Shown in pieces: positions 17,735 through 26,129 of a DNA stretch of 64,000 nucleotides. Location of the stretch: contig JBBKWF010000011.1 of the NCBI GenBank assembly GCA_037968815.1, positions 186,001-250,000 on the forward strand. The letters are read 5' to 3'. The translations under genes and the position numbers were made by a program. The notes under the pieces are model-generated. The model did no database searches and was not told the origin of the DNA. It was given only the letters and a program-made list of their open reading frames with translations. The number at the start of each line of letters is the position of its first letter. Position 1 is the stretch's first letter. Source of the DNA: Pseudopedobacter sp037968815 (GTDB lineage Bacteria; Bacteroidota; Bacteroidia; Sphingobacteriales; Sphingobacteriaceae).

Positions 17735-20080
17735 ATGGAATTTTTACAAACAAATTTAATCTACTTAATACCAGTATTAGGCCTTATAGGCATTCTGGTA
17801 ATGGTTTTCAAATCCATTTGGGTTAGTAAACAAGATGCGGGCGATGCAAAAATGCAGGAGCTTGCCGGTTACATTGCAGACGGTGCAATGGCCTTTTTAA
17901 AAGCCGAATGGAAAGTTTTAAGCATTTTTGTGCTTTTTGCGTCGGCAATATTGGCCTATTCAGGTTCAATTCACGAAGTTAATGGCAAAGAAATCCACTC
18001 AAGTTGGATAATTTCTATTGCTTTTATTATTGGCGCAGTATTATCAGCTTTGGCAGGATATATTGGAATGCGAGCAGCTACTAAAGCTAATGTACGTACT
18101 ACACAAGCTGCCCGTACAAGTTTAAAGCAAGCGTTAAAAGTTTCATTCACTGGCGGTACCGTTATGGGCTTAGGTGTTGCTGGCTTAGCAATTTTAGGAT
18201 TAGGCGGTTTATTTATCGCTTTTCTTTCTTACTTTTCTGATTTGGGTCCTGATACCGTTAAAACTTCTATTGAAGTATTAACCGGTTTTTCATTAGGAGC
18301 AGAATCTATTGCTTTATTTGCCCGTGTAGGTGGTGGTATTTATACTAAAGCAGCCGATGTAGGTGCAGATTTAGTGGGTAAAGTTGAAGCTGGAATCCCT
18401 GAGGATGATGTAAGAAACCCAGCAACCATTGCAGATAACGTTGGAGACAATGTTGGAGACGTTGCAGGTATGGGTGCAGATTTATTTGGTTCTTACGTAG
18501 CAACTATATTAGCTACAATGGTATTAGGACAAGAAATTGTTGTTGTAGATAACTTTGGCGGAATGTCGCCAATTTTATTACCAATGGTAATTTGTGGTTT
18601 AGGAATTTTATTCTCAATTGTTGGAACTTGGTTTGTAACTATTAAAGACGAAAATTCTAACGTACAAAACGCATTGAACTTAGGAAACTGGTCTTCTATA
18701 GCAATTACTGCTGTTGCATCTTTTTTCATTGTAAAGTGGATGTTGCCTGATGTGTTGGTTTTACGTGGCTACGAGTTTACCAGTATGGATGTGTTTTACG
18801 CAATCATTGTTGGTTTAGTAGTTGGTACAGTAATGAGTTTAATTACCGAGTATTATACTGCAATGGGTAAAAAACCTGTTGATTCTATTGTTCAACAATC
18901 ATCAACTGGGCATGCAACCAATATTATTTCTGGTTTAGCCGTAGGGATGAAATCTACCGTTGTACCAATTTTAACTTTGGCCGCTGGTATTATTGTTTCT
19001 TACAGTTTTGCTGGTTTATACGGAGTTGCTATTGCAGCAGCAGGGATGATGGCAACAACTGCAATGCAGTTAGCTATTGATGCTTTTGGTCCAATTGCAG
19101 ATAACGCAGGTGGAATTGCAGAAATGAGCCAATTACCTCCAGAAGTACGTGAACGTACTGATAATTTAGATGCTGTTGGTAATACTACCGCTGCAACCGG
19201 AAAAGGTTTTGCTATTGCTTCTGCAGCTTTAACTTCTTTAGCTTTATTTGCTGCCTTTGTGGGAGTAGCTGGAATCTCCGCAATTGATATTTACAAAGCT
19301 CCTGTTTTAGCTGCCTTATTTGTTGGTGGAATGATTCCTTTCATATTTTCGGCTTTGTGTATTCAGGCTGTTGGTAGTGCTGCAATGGATATGGTAAATG
19401 AGGTAAGAAGACAGTTTAAAGAAATTCCTGGAATTATGGAATACAAGGCTAAGCCTGAGTATGATAAATGTGTGGCTATTTCTACCAAAGCATCCATCCG
19501 CGAAATGATGTTGCCTGGTGCTATCGCCTTAATTACGCCTATTTTAGTTGGTTTTGGTTTTAAAAACATGTTTGCCGATGCTAGTTCTGCCGAAATGTTG
19601 GGTGGTTTATTAGCAGGTGTTACCGTTTCTGGTGTATTGATGGGGATTTTCCAATCTAACGCTGGTGGTGCTTGGGACAATGCTAAAAAATCTTTTGAAA
19701 AAGGCGTACTGATTAGCGGAGAAATGCAATATAAAGGTTCAGAGCCTCACAAAGCATCTGTAACGGGTGATACTGTTGGTGATCCTTTTAAAGATACTTC
19801 TGGTCCGTCAATGAACATTTTGATAAAATTAATGTCGATTGTTTCTTTGGTAATTGCACCTTATATCGCTGTACCAAGTTCAACTTTAGCAAATGATCAT
19901 CAACATCCTATTACTGAAATGGCTCATGTTGCTTGTGAAGGAGATAAAATTTGCACTGAAGCTGAAATGGCTAAGATGAAAAAAGAAGGTAAAACTTGCC
20001 ACATGGCAGAAGCTAGTAACCAAATTGCCGGTACTAAAAGCTGTTGCGATAAACCAGGTTTGCAAGACAGATTTAAGTAA
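17735..20080 (+). CDS. hppA: Membrane-bound ion-pumping pyrophosphatase with Cys/His-rich tail
   Basis: The 781-aa integral membrane enzyme couples PPi hydrolysis to H+ or Na+ export. About 15-16 membrane segments surround the substrate motif DVGADLVGKVEAGIPEDD and the repeated DNVGDNVGDVAGMGADLFGS region (split). GNTTAATGKGFAI carries Ala, not Lys, at the position that separates K+-dependent from K+-independent enzymes, so it is predicted K+-dependent, probably Na+-pumping. The last about 60 residues are an unusual hydrophilic tail with five Cys and several His (ANDHQH, VACEGDKICTE, KTCHM, KSCCD), possibly metal binding. It has its own promoter and terminator. Confidence 0.93.
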   Translation: MEFLQTNLIYLIPVLGLIGILVMVFKSIWVSKQDAGDAKMQELAGYIADGAMAFLKAEWKVLSIFVLFASAILAYSGSIHEVNGKEIHSSWIISIAFIIGAVLSALAGYIGMRAATKANVRTTQAARTSLKQALKVSFTGGTVMGLGVAGLAILGLGGLFIAFLSYFSDLGPDTVKTSIEVLTGFSLGAESIALFARVGGGIYTKAADVGADLVGKVEAGIPEDDVRNPATIADNVGDNVGDVAGMGADLFGSYVATILATMVLGQEIVVVDNFGGMSPILLPMVICGLGILFSIVGTWFVTIKDENSNVQNALNLGNWSSIAITAVASFFIVKWMLPDVLVLRGYEFTSMDVFYAIIVGLVVGTVMSLITEYYTAMGKKPVDSIVQQSSTGHATNIISGLAVGMKSTVVPILTLAAGIIVSYSFAGLYGVAIAAAGMMATTAMQLAIDAFGPIADNAGGIAEMSQLPPEVRERTDNLDAVGNTTAATGKGFAIASAALTSLALFAAFVGVAGISAIDIYKAPVLAALFVGGMIPFIFSALCIQAVGSAAMDMVNEVRRQFKEIPGIMEYKAKPEYDKCVAISTKASIREMMLPGAIALITPILVGFGFKNMFADASSAEMLGGLLAGVTVSGVLMGIFQSNAGGAWDNAKKSFEKGVLISGEMQYKGSEPHKASVTGDTVGDPFKDTSGPSMNILIKLMSIVSLVIAPYIAVPSSTLANDHQHPITEMAHVACEGDKICTEAEMAKMKKEGKTCHMAEASNQIAGTKSCCDKPGLQDRFK

Positions 20081-20117
20081 AGGCAGAAGTCTTAAGGCTG
20101 AATTATATATTAAATTT

Positions 20118-20154
20118 AATCCCCTTCTTTTTAAAGTTGGGGATTTTTTTTTTT
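20118..20154 (+). terminator. Rho-independent terminator of hppA
   Basis: AATCCCC and GGGGATT form the outer stem, with inner CTTT/AAAG pairing, followed by a run of about eleven T. It starts 37 bp after the hppA stop. Confidence 0.85.
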
Positions 20155-20295
20155 AATTCATTAACCACAAAGCACACCAAGTTTTCCACTGAGTAAACAA
20201 AGTATTTGCCATTCAAACTTTTTACTTTTTACTTCTCTAAACTAAATCTTACTTCCAATTGACCGCTTCAAATTCCACATACAAAAATTTAAAAT

Positions 20296-20303
20296 TATCT
20301 TTG
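20296..20303 (+). promoter_or_regulatory. Possible -7 element for mnmA
   Basis: TATCTTTG fits TAnnTTTG and lies 22 bp before the mnmA ATG. The -33 half is not at consensus, so the call rests on one element and position. Confidence 0.35.
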
Positions 20304-20325
20304 CCAAAATTGAGAACACAAAGTA

Positions 20326-21414
20326 ATGAGTAAACACGGGAGAATTTTAGTGGCAATGAGTGGTGGTGTGGATAGTTCTGTGGCGGCAGTAATGTTGCAT
20401 GAGCAGGGTTATGAAGTCATTGGCTTAACCATGAAGACTTGGGATTACGCATCATCTGGAGCAAATTCTAAGGAGACCGGCTGTTGCAGTTTAGATTCTA
20501 TTAACGATGCCCGTTCTTTGGCGGTAGGTTACGGAATGCCTCATTATATCTTAGATATTAGAGATGAGTTTGGCGATTTTGTAATTGACAACTTTGTGGA
20601 TGAATACCTTGCCGGACGTACGCCAAATCCTTGTGTTTTATGTAATACACACATTAAATGGGAAGCTTTATTAAAAAGAGCCGACAAATTAGATTGTGAA
20701 TTTATTGCCACGGGACATTACGCCAATATCCGCCAACAAGAAAACAGTAGATACGTTATTTCTAAAGGTAGAGACGAAAACAAAGACCAGTCTTATGTAC
20801 TTTGGGGTGTTTCGCAAGAGAACTTAGCCCGCACTCGTTTTCCGCTAGGTTCTTTTACTAAAGCAGAAATTAGGCAAATGGCTTTAGATATGGGTCAGCA
20901 AGAATTAGCCAATAAAAGTGAAAGTTACGAGATCTGTTTTGTGCCTGAAAATGATTACAGAGCATTTTTAAAGCATCGTGTACCTAATTTGGAATCGGAG
21001 GTTGATGGTGGAGATTTTGTTTTAACCGATGGAACAAAAGTAGGTAAACATAAAGGTTATCCTTTTTATACTATTGGACAACGCCGAGGTTTAGGCCTAG
21101 CTTTTGGTCACCCTATGTTTGTTACCCAAATTATGCCCGAAAGCAATACCGTGGTATTAGGAACTGAAAATGAGTTACAAAGAACCGAAGCGATGGTGAA
21201 AAACGTAAATCTGATTAAATACGCATCCATTCCAGAACCATTAGAAGCCATTACCAAAATTAGATACAAAGATGCTGGCGCAACTAGTCATATTCAACAG
21301 ATTGGCAACAATATGAAAGTAGATTTCCATCATTCTGTTTCTGGTATAGCTCCCGGCCAATCGGCTGTGTTTTATGAAGGAAACGATTTATTAGGTGGCG
21401 GATTTTTGATGTAA
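20326..21414 (+). CDS. mnmA: tRNA-specific 2-thiouridylase MnmA
   Basis: This 362-aa cytoplasmic enzyme adds sulfur to U34 of Lys, Glu and Gln tRNAs, using ATP and a persulfide relay. The PP-loop SGGVDSS is at residues 12-18. The catalytic Cys pair is in NPCVLCN (about 101-104) and SYEICFVP (about 204). HKGYPFYTIGQRRGLG and the C-terminal VSGIAPGQSAVFYEG are standard for the family. The length is normal and nothing is missing. It stands alone after the hppA terminator and is followed 38 bp later by a small lipoprotein gene. Confidence 0.95.
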   Translation: MSKHGRILVAMSGGVDSSVAAVMLHEQGYEVIGLTMKTWDYASSGANSKETGCCSLDSINDARSLAVGYGMPHYILDIRDEFGDFVIDNFVDEYLAGRTPNPCVLCNTHIKWEALLKRADKLDCEFIATGHYANIRQQENSRYVISKGRDENKDQSYVLWGVSQENLARTRFPLGSFTKAEIRQMALDMGQQELANKSESYEICFVPENDYRAFLKHRVPNLESEVDGGDFVLTDGTKVGKHKGYPFYTIGQRRGLGLAFGHPMFVTQIMPESNTVVLGTENELQRTEAMVKNVNLIKYASIPEPLEAITKIRYKDAGATSHIQQIGNNMKVDFHHSVSGIAPGQSAVFYEGNDLLGGGFLM

Positions 21415-21451
21415 TTACAATTTTTTATAAATCTTAGTGTTAAATTGCTGG

Positions 21452-22126
21452 ATGTTTAAACGAATTCGTTTTTTTGGTGTTTTCTGTGTCTTGCTTTGGG
21501 GCTCCTGTACCAAAGAAAACAATGCACCTGCTTTTGACTTACAAGGCGAGTTTTACCCGCTAAAAGTTGGTTCCGTTTATATTTATGATGTTGATTCTAC
21601 AGCTTACAGCAACTTTACCGGCGGAAAAATAGATTATACGTTCCAGTTAAAAGACTCTATTGCCGAAACTTTTGTTGGACTAACCGGCGATACCAGTTAT
21701 AGAGTAGAACGTTACCGAAAAGAAAATCTAGCAAGTAATTGGACTTTCCAACAAGTTTTTAGTCGAAATAAAACTTCACGAGCTGCAGAAGAATTCATAA
21801 ATAATCAAAGATTTGTTCGTTTGGTTTTCCCACCTAGTCAAGGAACATTTTGGAACGGAAACTCAAAAAACACTATTGGTAACCAAGAGTACATCATTGA
21901 AGAGGGCATTTTGCCTTTAACCATAAACTCTTTGACTTTTGACAGCACTGTCACAGTAAAAGAAATAGATGAATTTAATTTAATCCGCGAGGATTTAGTT
22001 AAAACCACCTATGCAAAAAACATAGGCTTAGTACAAAAAACAGTTACAGCAGTTGATAAAAACATTTCAACTGGTGTGATAACCAATGGCTCGGTTTATA
22101 CCTATAAGTTGAGTTCTTTTGAGTAA
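21452..22126 (+). CDS. Lipoprotein of unknown function, 224 aa
   Basis: From the ATG at 21452 the product starts MFKRIRFFGVFCVLLWGSC, a lipoprotein signal with Cys19. A GTG at 21437 would add five residues and spoil the signal. The mature protein opens 'FDLQGEFYPLKVGSVYIYDVDST' and is predicted to be mostly beta strands, with a 'YAKNIGLVQKTV' near the end. This layout is common in Bacteroidota outer-membrane lipoproteins annotated only as hypothetical. It follows mnmA closely and may be cotranscribed, but a functional link is not implied. Confidence 0.7.
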   Translation: MFKRIRFFGVFCVLLWGSCTKENNAPAFDLQGEFYPLKVGSVYIYDVDSTAYSNFTGGKIDYTFQLKDSIAETFVGLTGDTSYRVERYRKENLASNWTFQQVFSRNKTSRAAEEFINNQRFVRLVFPPSQGTFWNGNSKNTIGNQEYIIEEGILPLTINSLTFDSTVTVKEIDEFNLIREDLVKTTYAKNIGLVQKTVTAVDKNISTGVITNGSVYTYKLSSFE

Positions 22127-22201
22127 ATCAGCGTTTAAGACTCAAATGTTTTTATAATTCGTATTCCTATCGCTTACTTTATTTAGCTTTTAAAAGGAGA
22201 A

Positions 22202-23647
22202 CTATTTTAAAGCTCCGCTTTCAACTAACAATTCAGTTTTAACAATAAACCAATTATCAGTGGTTTTATCTGTATTGGCAAACTTAATCTTTGGGTTGGC
22301 ATCATTGGTGTCTGAAAACATACCTAATGCCAGCTTATATGTTCCACCTTCTACAAAACCAAAATTTACGCTATTTACTTCAGTAGTTAATTGATTTGAA
22401 TTCCATTTTTTTGCTTGGGATGTGTTTAAAAACACTTTTCGCACAACGTTGTTATTGACATCTAAAAGAGCAAGAGCCAAATGGCAATTCTCATAAATAT
22501 TTGTTACACCTTTATTTAAAATAGACGTTTCTAGACTAAAAGATTCGTTGGCAGAGATATCTTTCGGGAATTTCACGTTCTTGATTACAAAATGATAGCC
22601 CATTCTATTTGCTACAGTAGTATATAATGTCTGGTTTGCATCGTACATAGCATTATCAAACTGTACATAGCTGGGTTTCCCTATTTCTATATAGCTTAAT
22701 AAGGTATCCGGATTCCAATAACCTTCAGAGGTGAGCCAACTATAATTTGCGGTATATTCAAAAACACTTGGTGCTTTTTGGTGGGCTCTGGTAGTTTCAC
22801 TTCCGTTAGAATATTTAAAAATACCGTCACTACGCATCCCTACCCCTTCATCAACGGCCCAGTCGTAAGTATCGTTATAGAAAGTTTCGCCCCAAGGGTT
22901 AATCAATTGCGTATCTGGAAAAGCATTTTTATAAGGTTGTATATAAAAGTTCTTTAGCTGATTAGAAGTTAAGTCTACACCGCCAAGTTCATATAAATGC
23001 TGTTCTCCCCAATTCCCATAGCTTCTGATATCTACGAAAGCGAGGTTTGGATTACCATTGTACCTTGCCCCTAAAGCCGCAACAAAAGCGTTTAATTTAC
23101 TTAAAAAAATAGAGTCTGTCCATACAGGGATAACTTGCTTAATGGTTTGTCCGGTTTCCCAATAAGTTGCGTTAATAGTCCTTTTACTAGCACCAGCATC
23201 AAAAACCCATTTCGGGGTTACATACTTTCCTTTATCAGCATTGTGGATGGATCGGTTAGTATTGGCACACATCACTCCAAAAGCAAACTTTTTACCTTGT
23301 GCAATGCACTGGCTAATTTCCCAATCTATAGCTCCCCAGTTATACTGGTTTTGCTTTGGCTGAATATCGTTCCAATCGTAACGGATATAAACTGTAGAAA
23401 ATTTATCCGCGTATTGCGCTTCGTAATCGTAATACTTCACAAATCCTTTGCCTGGGTTTAGTAACAAATCAAAGTTTTCTGTGGGATTTACACTCTCAAA
23501 CCCCGTAGTATCTAGTGGGTCTGTGCCAACTAAAACCTCTGATATAGAACCATTATGAGCCAACAACTCTAACAAATCATCTTTTTGACATGAAAGCAAA
23601 AGCGTTAACATGCTAATGGTACAAAAAAAAGTAAAAAACTGCTTCAT
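22202..23647 (-). CDS. DUF4874/DUF4832-type lipoprotein, glycosidase-like
   Basis: The ATG at 23647 opens MKQFFTFFCTISMLTLLLSC, a clear lipoprotein signal; an upstream ATG at 23725 would bury it behind 26 residues. Residues about 55-330 look like a TIM-barrel module of the DUF4874 type: NPGKGFVKYYDYE, STVYIRYDWNDIQPKQNQYNW, DIRSYGNWGEQH and INPWGETFY. The C-terminal about 120 residues, SLETSILNKGVTNIYEN onward, match the beta-sandwich DUF4832. Such proteins resemble glycoside hydrolases and are found beside polysaccharide genes. Its enzymatic activity is unknown. The conserved Asp and Glu in DIRSYGNWGE are candidate catalytic residues. Confidence 0.7.
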   Translation of the reverse strand: MKQFFTFFCTISMLTLLLSCQKDDLLELLAHNGSISEVLVGTDPLDTTGFESVNPTENFDLLLNPGKGFVKYYDYEAQYADKFSTVYIRYDWNDIQPKQNQYNWGAIDWEISQCIAQGKKFAFGVMCANTNRSIHNADKGKYVTPKWVFDAGASKRTINATYWETGQTIKQVIPVWTDSIFLSKLNAFVAALGARYNGNPNLAFVDIRSYGNWGEQHLYELGGVDLTSNQLKNFYIQPYKNAFPDTQLINPWGETFYNDTYDWAVDEGVGMRSDGIFKYSNGSETTRAHQKAPSVFEYTANYSWLTSEGYWNPDTLLSYIEIGKPSYVQFDNAMYDANQTLYTTVANRMGYHFVIKNVKFPKDISANESFSLETSILNKGVTNIYENCHLALALLDVNNNVVRKVFLNTSQAKKWNSNQLTTEVNSVNFGFVEGGTYKLALGMFSDTNDANPKIKFANTDKTTDNWFIVKTELLVESGALK

Positions 23648-23784
23648 AAATTCTACAATTCGTGGCGGAATGTTCCCAATAATTTTTACGTAAGCTTTAT
23701 GAAAAGGTTGTTGATATTTTTCCATTAGTTATTTAACGGTTAAAATAAGAATTTCATTAAAACATGGCTAGTACTCTTTCTTAT

Positions 23785-24633
23785 TCATATCAACCCTCTT
23801 ATTTCATTTAAAATATTGTCCACAGAATTTTTATCCATTTTAGAAAATGCAAACCATTTTTTCCCTAAATCCTTTAGTGATGCCCCTAAATGATACACCT
23901 CTTTGTTATCAATAATTAAAAAACGATCGTGACTTTTGGTAAATTGAGTTAATTTAAAGTCCCAGTATTGCTCATTGGCTTTTTGTACATCCAAGATTAG
24001 CTGGCTGTTTATATTTTTCGAAAATAAATATACCAGCACACCTTTGCTTTTCTTGGCTAAATGAGTAAGCGTATTTTCATTAATGTAATTATCAATAAGT
24101 ATAACGCTTTGCTTTGCAGATTTTATGATTTTAGAAGTCAACTCGTAGGCATCAAATACCTGTCCTTCAAAAAAGACACCTTGAGTGGGAATTAAGTGCG
24201 TATTAATTTGTAAATCTATTTCATTGACTTTTTGTATCAAATGGTGCATATTATCTTCTATGCGGTTGATTCGGTTATTTATAGAGTATCCTTTTAGCAA
24301 ATAATCTTTTAATACTTTATTTGCCCAAATCCTAAATTGTACTCCTTGCGGGGATTTAACCCGGTAACCAATTGAAATTATCATATCAAGACTGTAGTGT
24401 TCAGTTTGATATACTTTCCCATCTGTAGCAGTTGTCGCAAATTTTGCGACAACTGCTACTCCAGATAATTCTTCTTTTAGTGCATTAGCTATGTGCTTAC
24501 CTATGGTTTTTATGTCTCTGTTATAAAGTTCGGACAACTGCAAACGGCTAAGCCAAACGGTTTCATCACCTACCCTTACATCTATATGTGTAACATTATC
24601 TCCAAGCTGATATAAGACAATTTCTTCTTTCAT
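23785..24633 (-). CDS. RhuM-family protein with PLD-like C-terminal domain
   Basis: Residues about 1-125 match the RhuM virulence-protein/Bro-N-like family: DETVWLSRLQLSELYNRD, HIANALKEEL, VVAKFATTATDGKVYQTEHY and SLDMIISIGYRVKSPQGVQFRIWA (split). Residues about 150-282 form a different domain with a single phospholipase-D-like motif, SHDRFLIIDNKEVYHLGASLKDLGKKWFAF (His235; Arg replaces the usual Lys). RhuM proteins are often phage- or island-associated and their role is unresolved. The gene stands alone and is followed upstream by a decayed gene, so this is a small accessory patch. The DNA around residue 65 contains a long perfect palindrome (24425-24459). Confidence 0.8.
   Translation of the reverse strand: MKEEIVLYQLGDNVTHIDVRVGDETVWLSRLQLSELYNRDIKTIGKHIANALKEELSGVAVVAKFATTATDGKVYQTEHYSLDMIISIGYRVKSPQGVQFRIWANKVLKDYLLKGYSINNRINRIEDNMHHLIQKVNEIDLQINTHLIPTQGVFFEGQVFDAYELTSKIIKSAKQSVILIDNYINENTLTHLAKKSKGVLVYLFSKNINSQLILDVQKANEQYWDFKLTQFTKSHDRFLIIDNKEVYHLGASLKDLGKKWFAFSKMDKNSVDNILNEIRGLI
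24425..24459. repeat. Near-perfect 35-bp palindrome inside the RhuM-like gene
   Basis: Two 17-bp arms, GTAGCAGTTGTCGCAAA and its exact reverse complement, are separated by a single T. The site codes for the conserved VAVVAKFATTATDG segment, so both protein and DNA constraint may act on it. It would form a strong cruciform or RNA hairpin. Confidence 0.85.
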
Positions 24634-24673
24634 AGTGACTATCTTAGTATTATCTTTAAAAGTGGTCGAAAAA

Positions 24674-24891
24674 TCATTTATACCTTATAAAGGTAAACTT
24701 CTTTTGATGGAGACTTAACAAGATTTTCATCTTCAAACCGACACAACTTACCAACTCATTCATCAATGGCAACTTTCAACCATTCTTATCTCCATCTGGA
24801 AATGCGGTCAAACTTGCACCGGCACCAAAATCACAAGGTGTGGGTGATAATTTTTGTTATTTTTTATATCAAATGCGAGTAATTCACTCAT
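24674..24891 (-). pseudogene. Decayed fragment of a GAGAS-motif (SIR2-like) gene
   Basis: From an ATG at 24891 the minus strand reads MSELLAFDIKNNKNYHPHLVIL. A one-base loss then shifts the frame to GAGASLTAFPDGDKNG, a TGA stop, and KLPLMNELVSCVGLK in the same frame. The order of motifs (HPHLVIL, GAGAS, FPDGDKNG, LPLMNEL) resembles the N-terminus of large SIR2-like or related NAD-binding-fold proteins, where GAGAS is the nucleotide loop. Only about 70 codons remain before noncoding sequence, so the gene is frameshifted, interrupted and truncated. The family name is from memory and needs a search. Confidence 0.5.
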
Positions 24892-24979
24892 TTTCAATCT
24901 TTCTAGGATTAGAAAACATAATCAATTTTAGAGAATCATAACTAAATTTTAATAAATAACGCTCATTAAACTTTACTAA

Positions 24980-26128
24980 TTATGTTTCCAGAAACACCTC
25001 TACATTTTTCATAGGGATATTCTCGCTATCATACTCAGAAATCTGTACTCTGTTTGCCGCCAAAGCCTCTGGATAACTCAATAATTTCTCCATTTTGGAA
25101 ATCAAATCTTCCACATCGCCGTTTCTAAAAGAAAAACCCTCCTTATTAAAACAATATTCTAACAAGCCTTCACAATCAGAAACCAACACCGGCAAACCAA
25201 ACGCATAGGCTGTCATAATTACACCGCTTTGTGTGGCATCCAAGTAAGGCAACACGCAAAAAGAAGCATCATGCATTAACTCGTAAAGCTCTTCTAAATC
25301 AATAAATTTATTTTTGATGATGATGTTGGAGTACGGATTATTGGTTAAGAATGCTGGATGATAATCTTCAATGGTTTTTCCAGCTATAATAAATTCTGTA
25401 CCGGGATATTTGCTAGCCAAAGACGCACTTGCCTCATAAAATAATTCAACCCCTTTGTAAGGAGAAATACGGCCAAAAAACACAACTTTACTCTTTACCT
25501 CTGCTAGTTTTCCTTCACCAATATTTAAGCTATGGTAAACAGGCATCTGAAATACAGAAACCAAGTCTTTATACTTTGGATAATTCTGTTTAAAAAGCTG
25601 CCCTGCAAACTCCGAATAAGTGATAAAACGGTTAATATAAGGGAAATAAATATTGTTCAGCTTGTCTACTCTACCACGTTCTTCGCCTGTATGTGCAACT
25701 GGATCATGGATAATATAGGCTAATTTTTTATTCCGAAATCTAAACAAGAAATACCAATCGGCTAAGCTTAAAGATTCGATAATGGTATAATCTGCCTTAA
25801 GCAAATCCTTGTTTTTATTTAATAATTTAATCCAGCCTAAGGCATTATGGTAACTAGTTTCTTTGTGTTGCTCAAACTTGCAAAACACATTCGCACCGAC
25901 AAAATATTTAGAAAATCGCTTTTTGGATTCTCCTTTTAAAACATCATTTATATTTAAAGTTTTGTTGATGTAACGTTCGCCGTCTTCTTTTGAAATCCCT
26001 AAATAGCCCAATGTTGCTGGCGCAGTAATTAGGATAACATTAAGGTTTGTTTTCAGTTTTAACTCCTTAATAAACTCAATAGATATATCAAAAAACCAAG
26101 GGCGAGTAATATAATTTACAGTCAACAT
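24980..26128 (-). CDS. Glycosyltransferase, GT4 type
   Basis: A 382-aa retaining GT-B glycosyltransferase. The acceptor half opens MLTVNYITRPWFFDISIEF. The donor half has VVFFGRISPYKGVELFYEA, GKTIEDYHP, a membrane-proximal LMHDASFCVLPYLDATQSGVIMTAYAFGLPV (split) and VSDCEGLLEYC, where the E-x7-E pattern is replaced by the shorter TQSG version seen in some GT4 proteins. It is the last gene of the minus-strand exopolysaccharide operon and begins one base after the wzx1 stop. It probably adds one sugar of the lipid-linked repeat unit on the cytoplasmic side. Donor and linkage are unknown. Confidence 0.85.
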   Translation of the reverse strand: MLTVNYITRPWFFDISIEFIKELKLKTNLNVILITAPATLGYLGISKEDGERYINKTLNINDVLKGESKKRFSKYFVGANVFCKFEQHKETSYHNALGWIKLLNKNKDLLKADYTIIESLSLADWYFLFRFRNKKLAYIIHDPVAHTGEERGRVDKLNNIYFPYINRFITYSEFAGQLFKQNYPKYKDLVSVFQMPVYHSLNIGEGKLAEVKSKVVFFGRISPYKGVELFYEASASLASKYPGTEFIIAGKTIEDYHPAFLTNNPYSNIIIKNKFIDLEELYELMHDASFCVLPYLDATQSGVIMTAYAFGLPVLVSDCEGLLEYCFNKEGFSFRNGDVEDLISKMEKLLSYPEALAANRVQISEYDSENIPMKNVEVFLET

Positions 26129-26129
26129 A

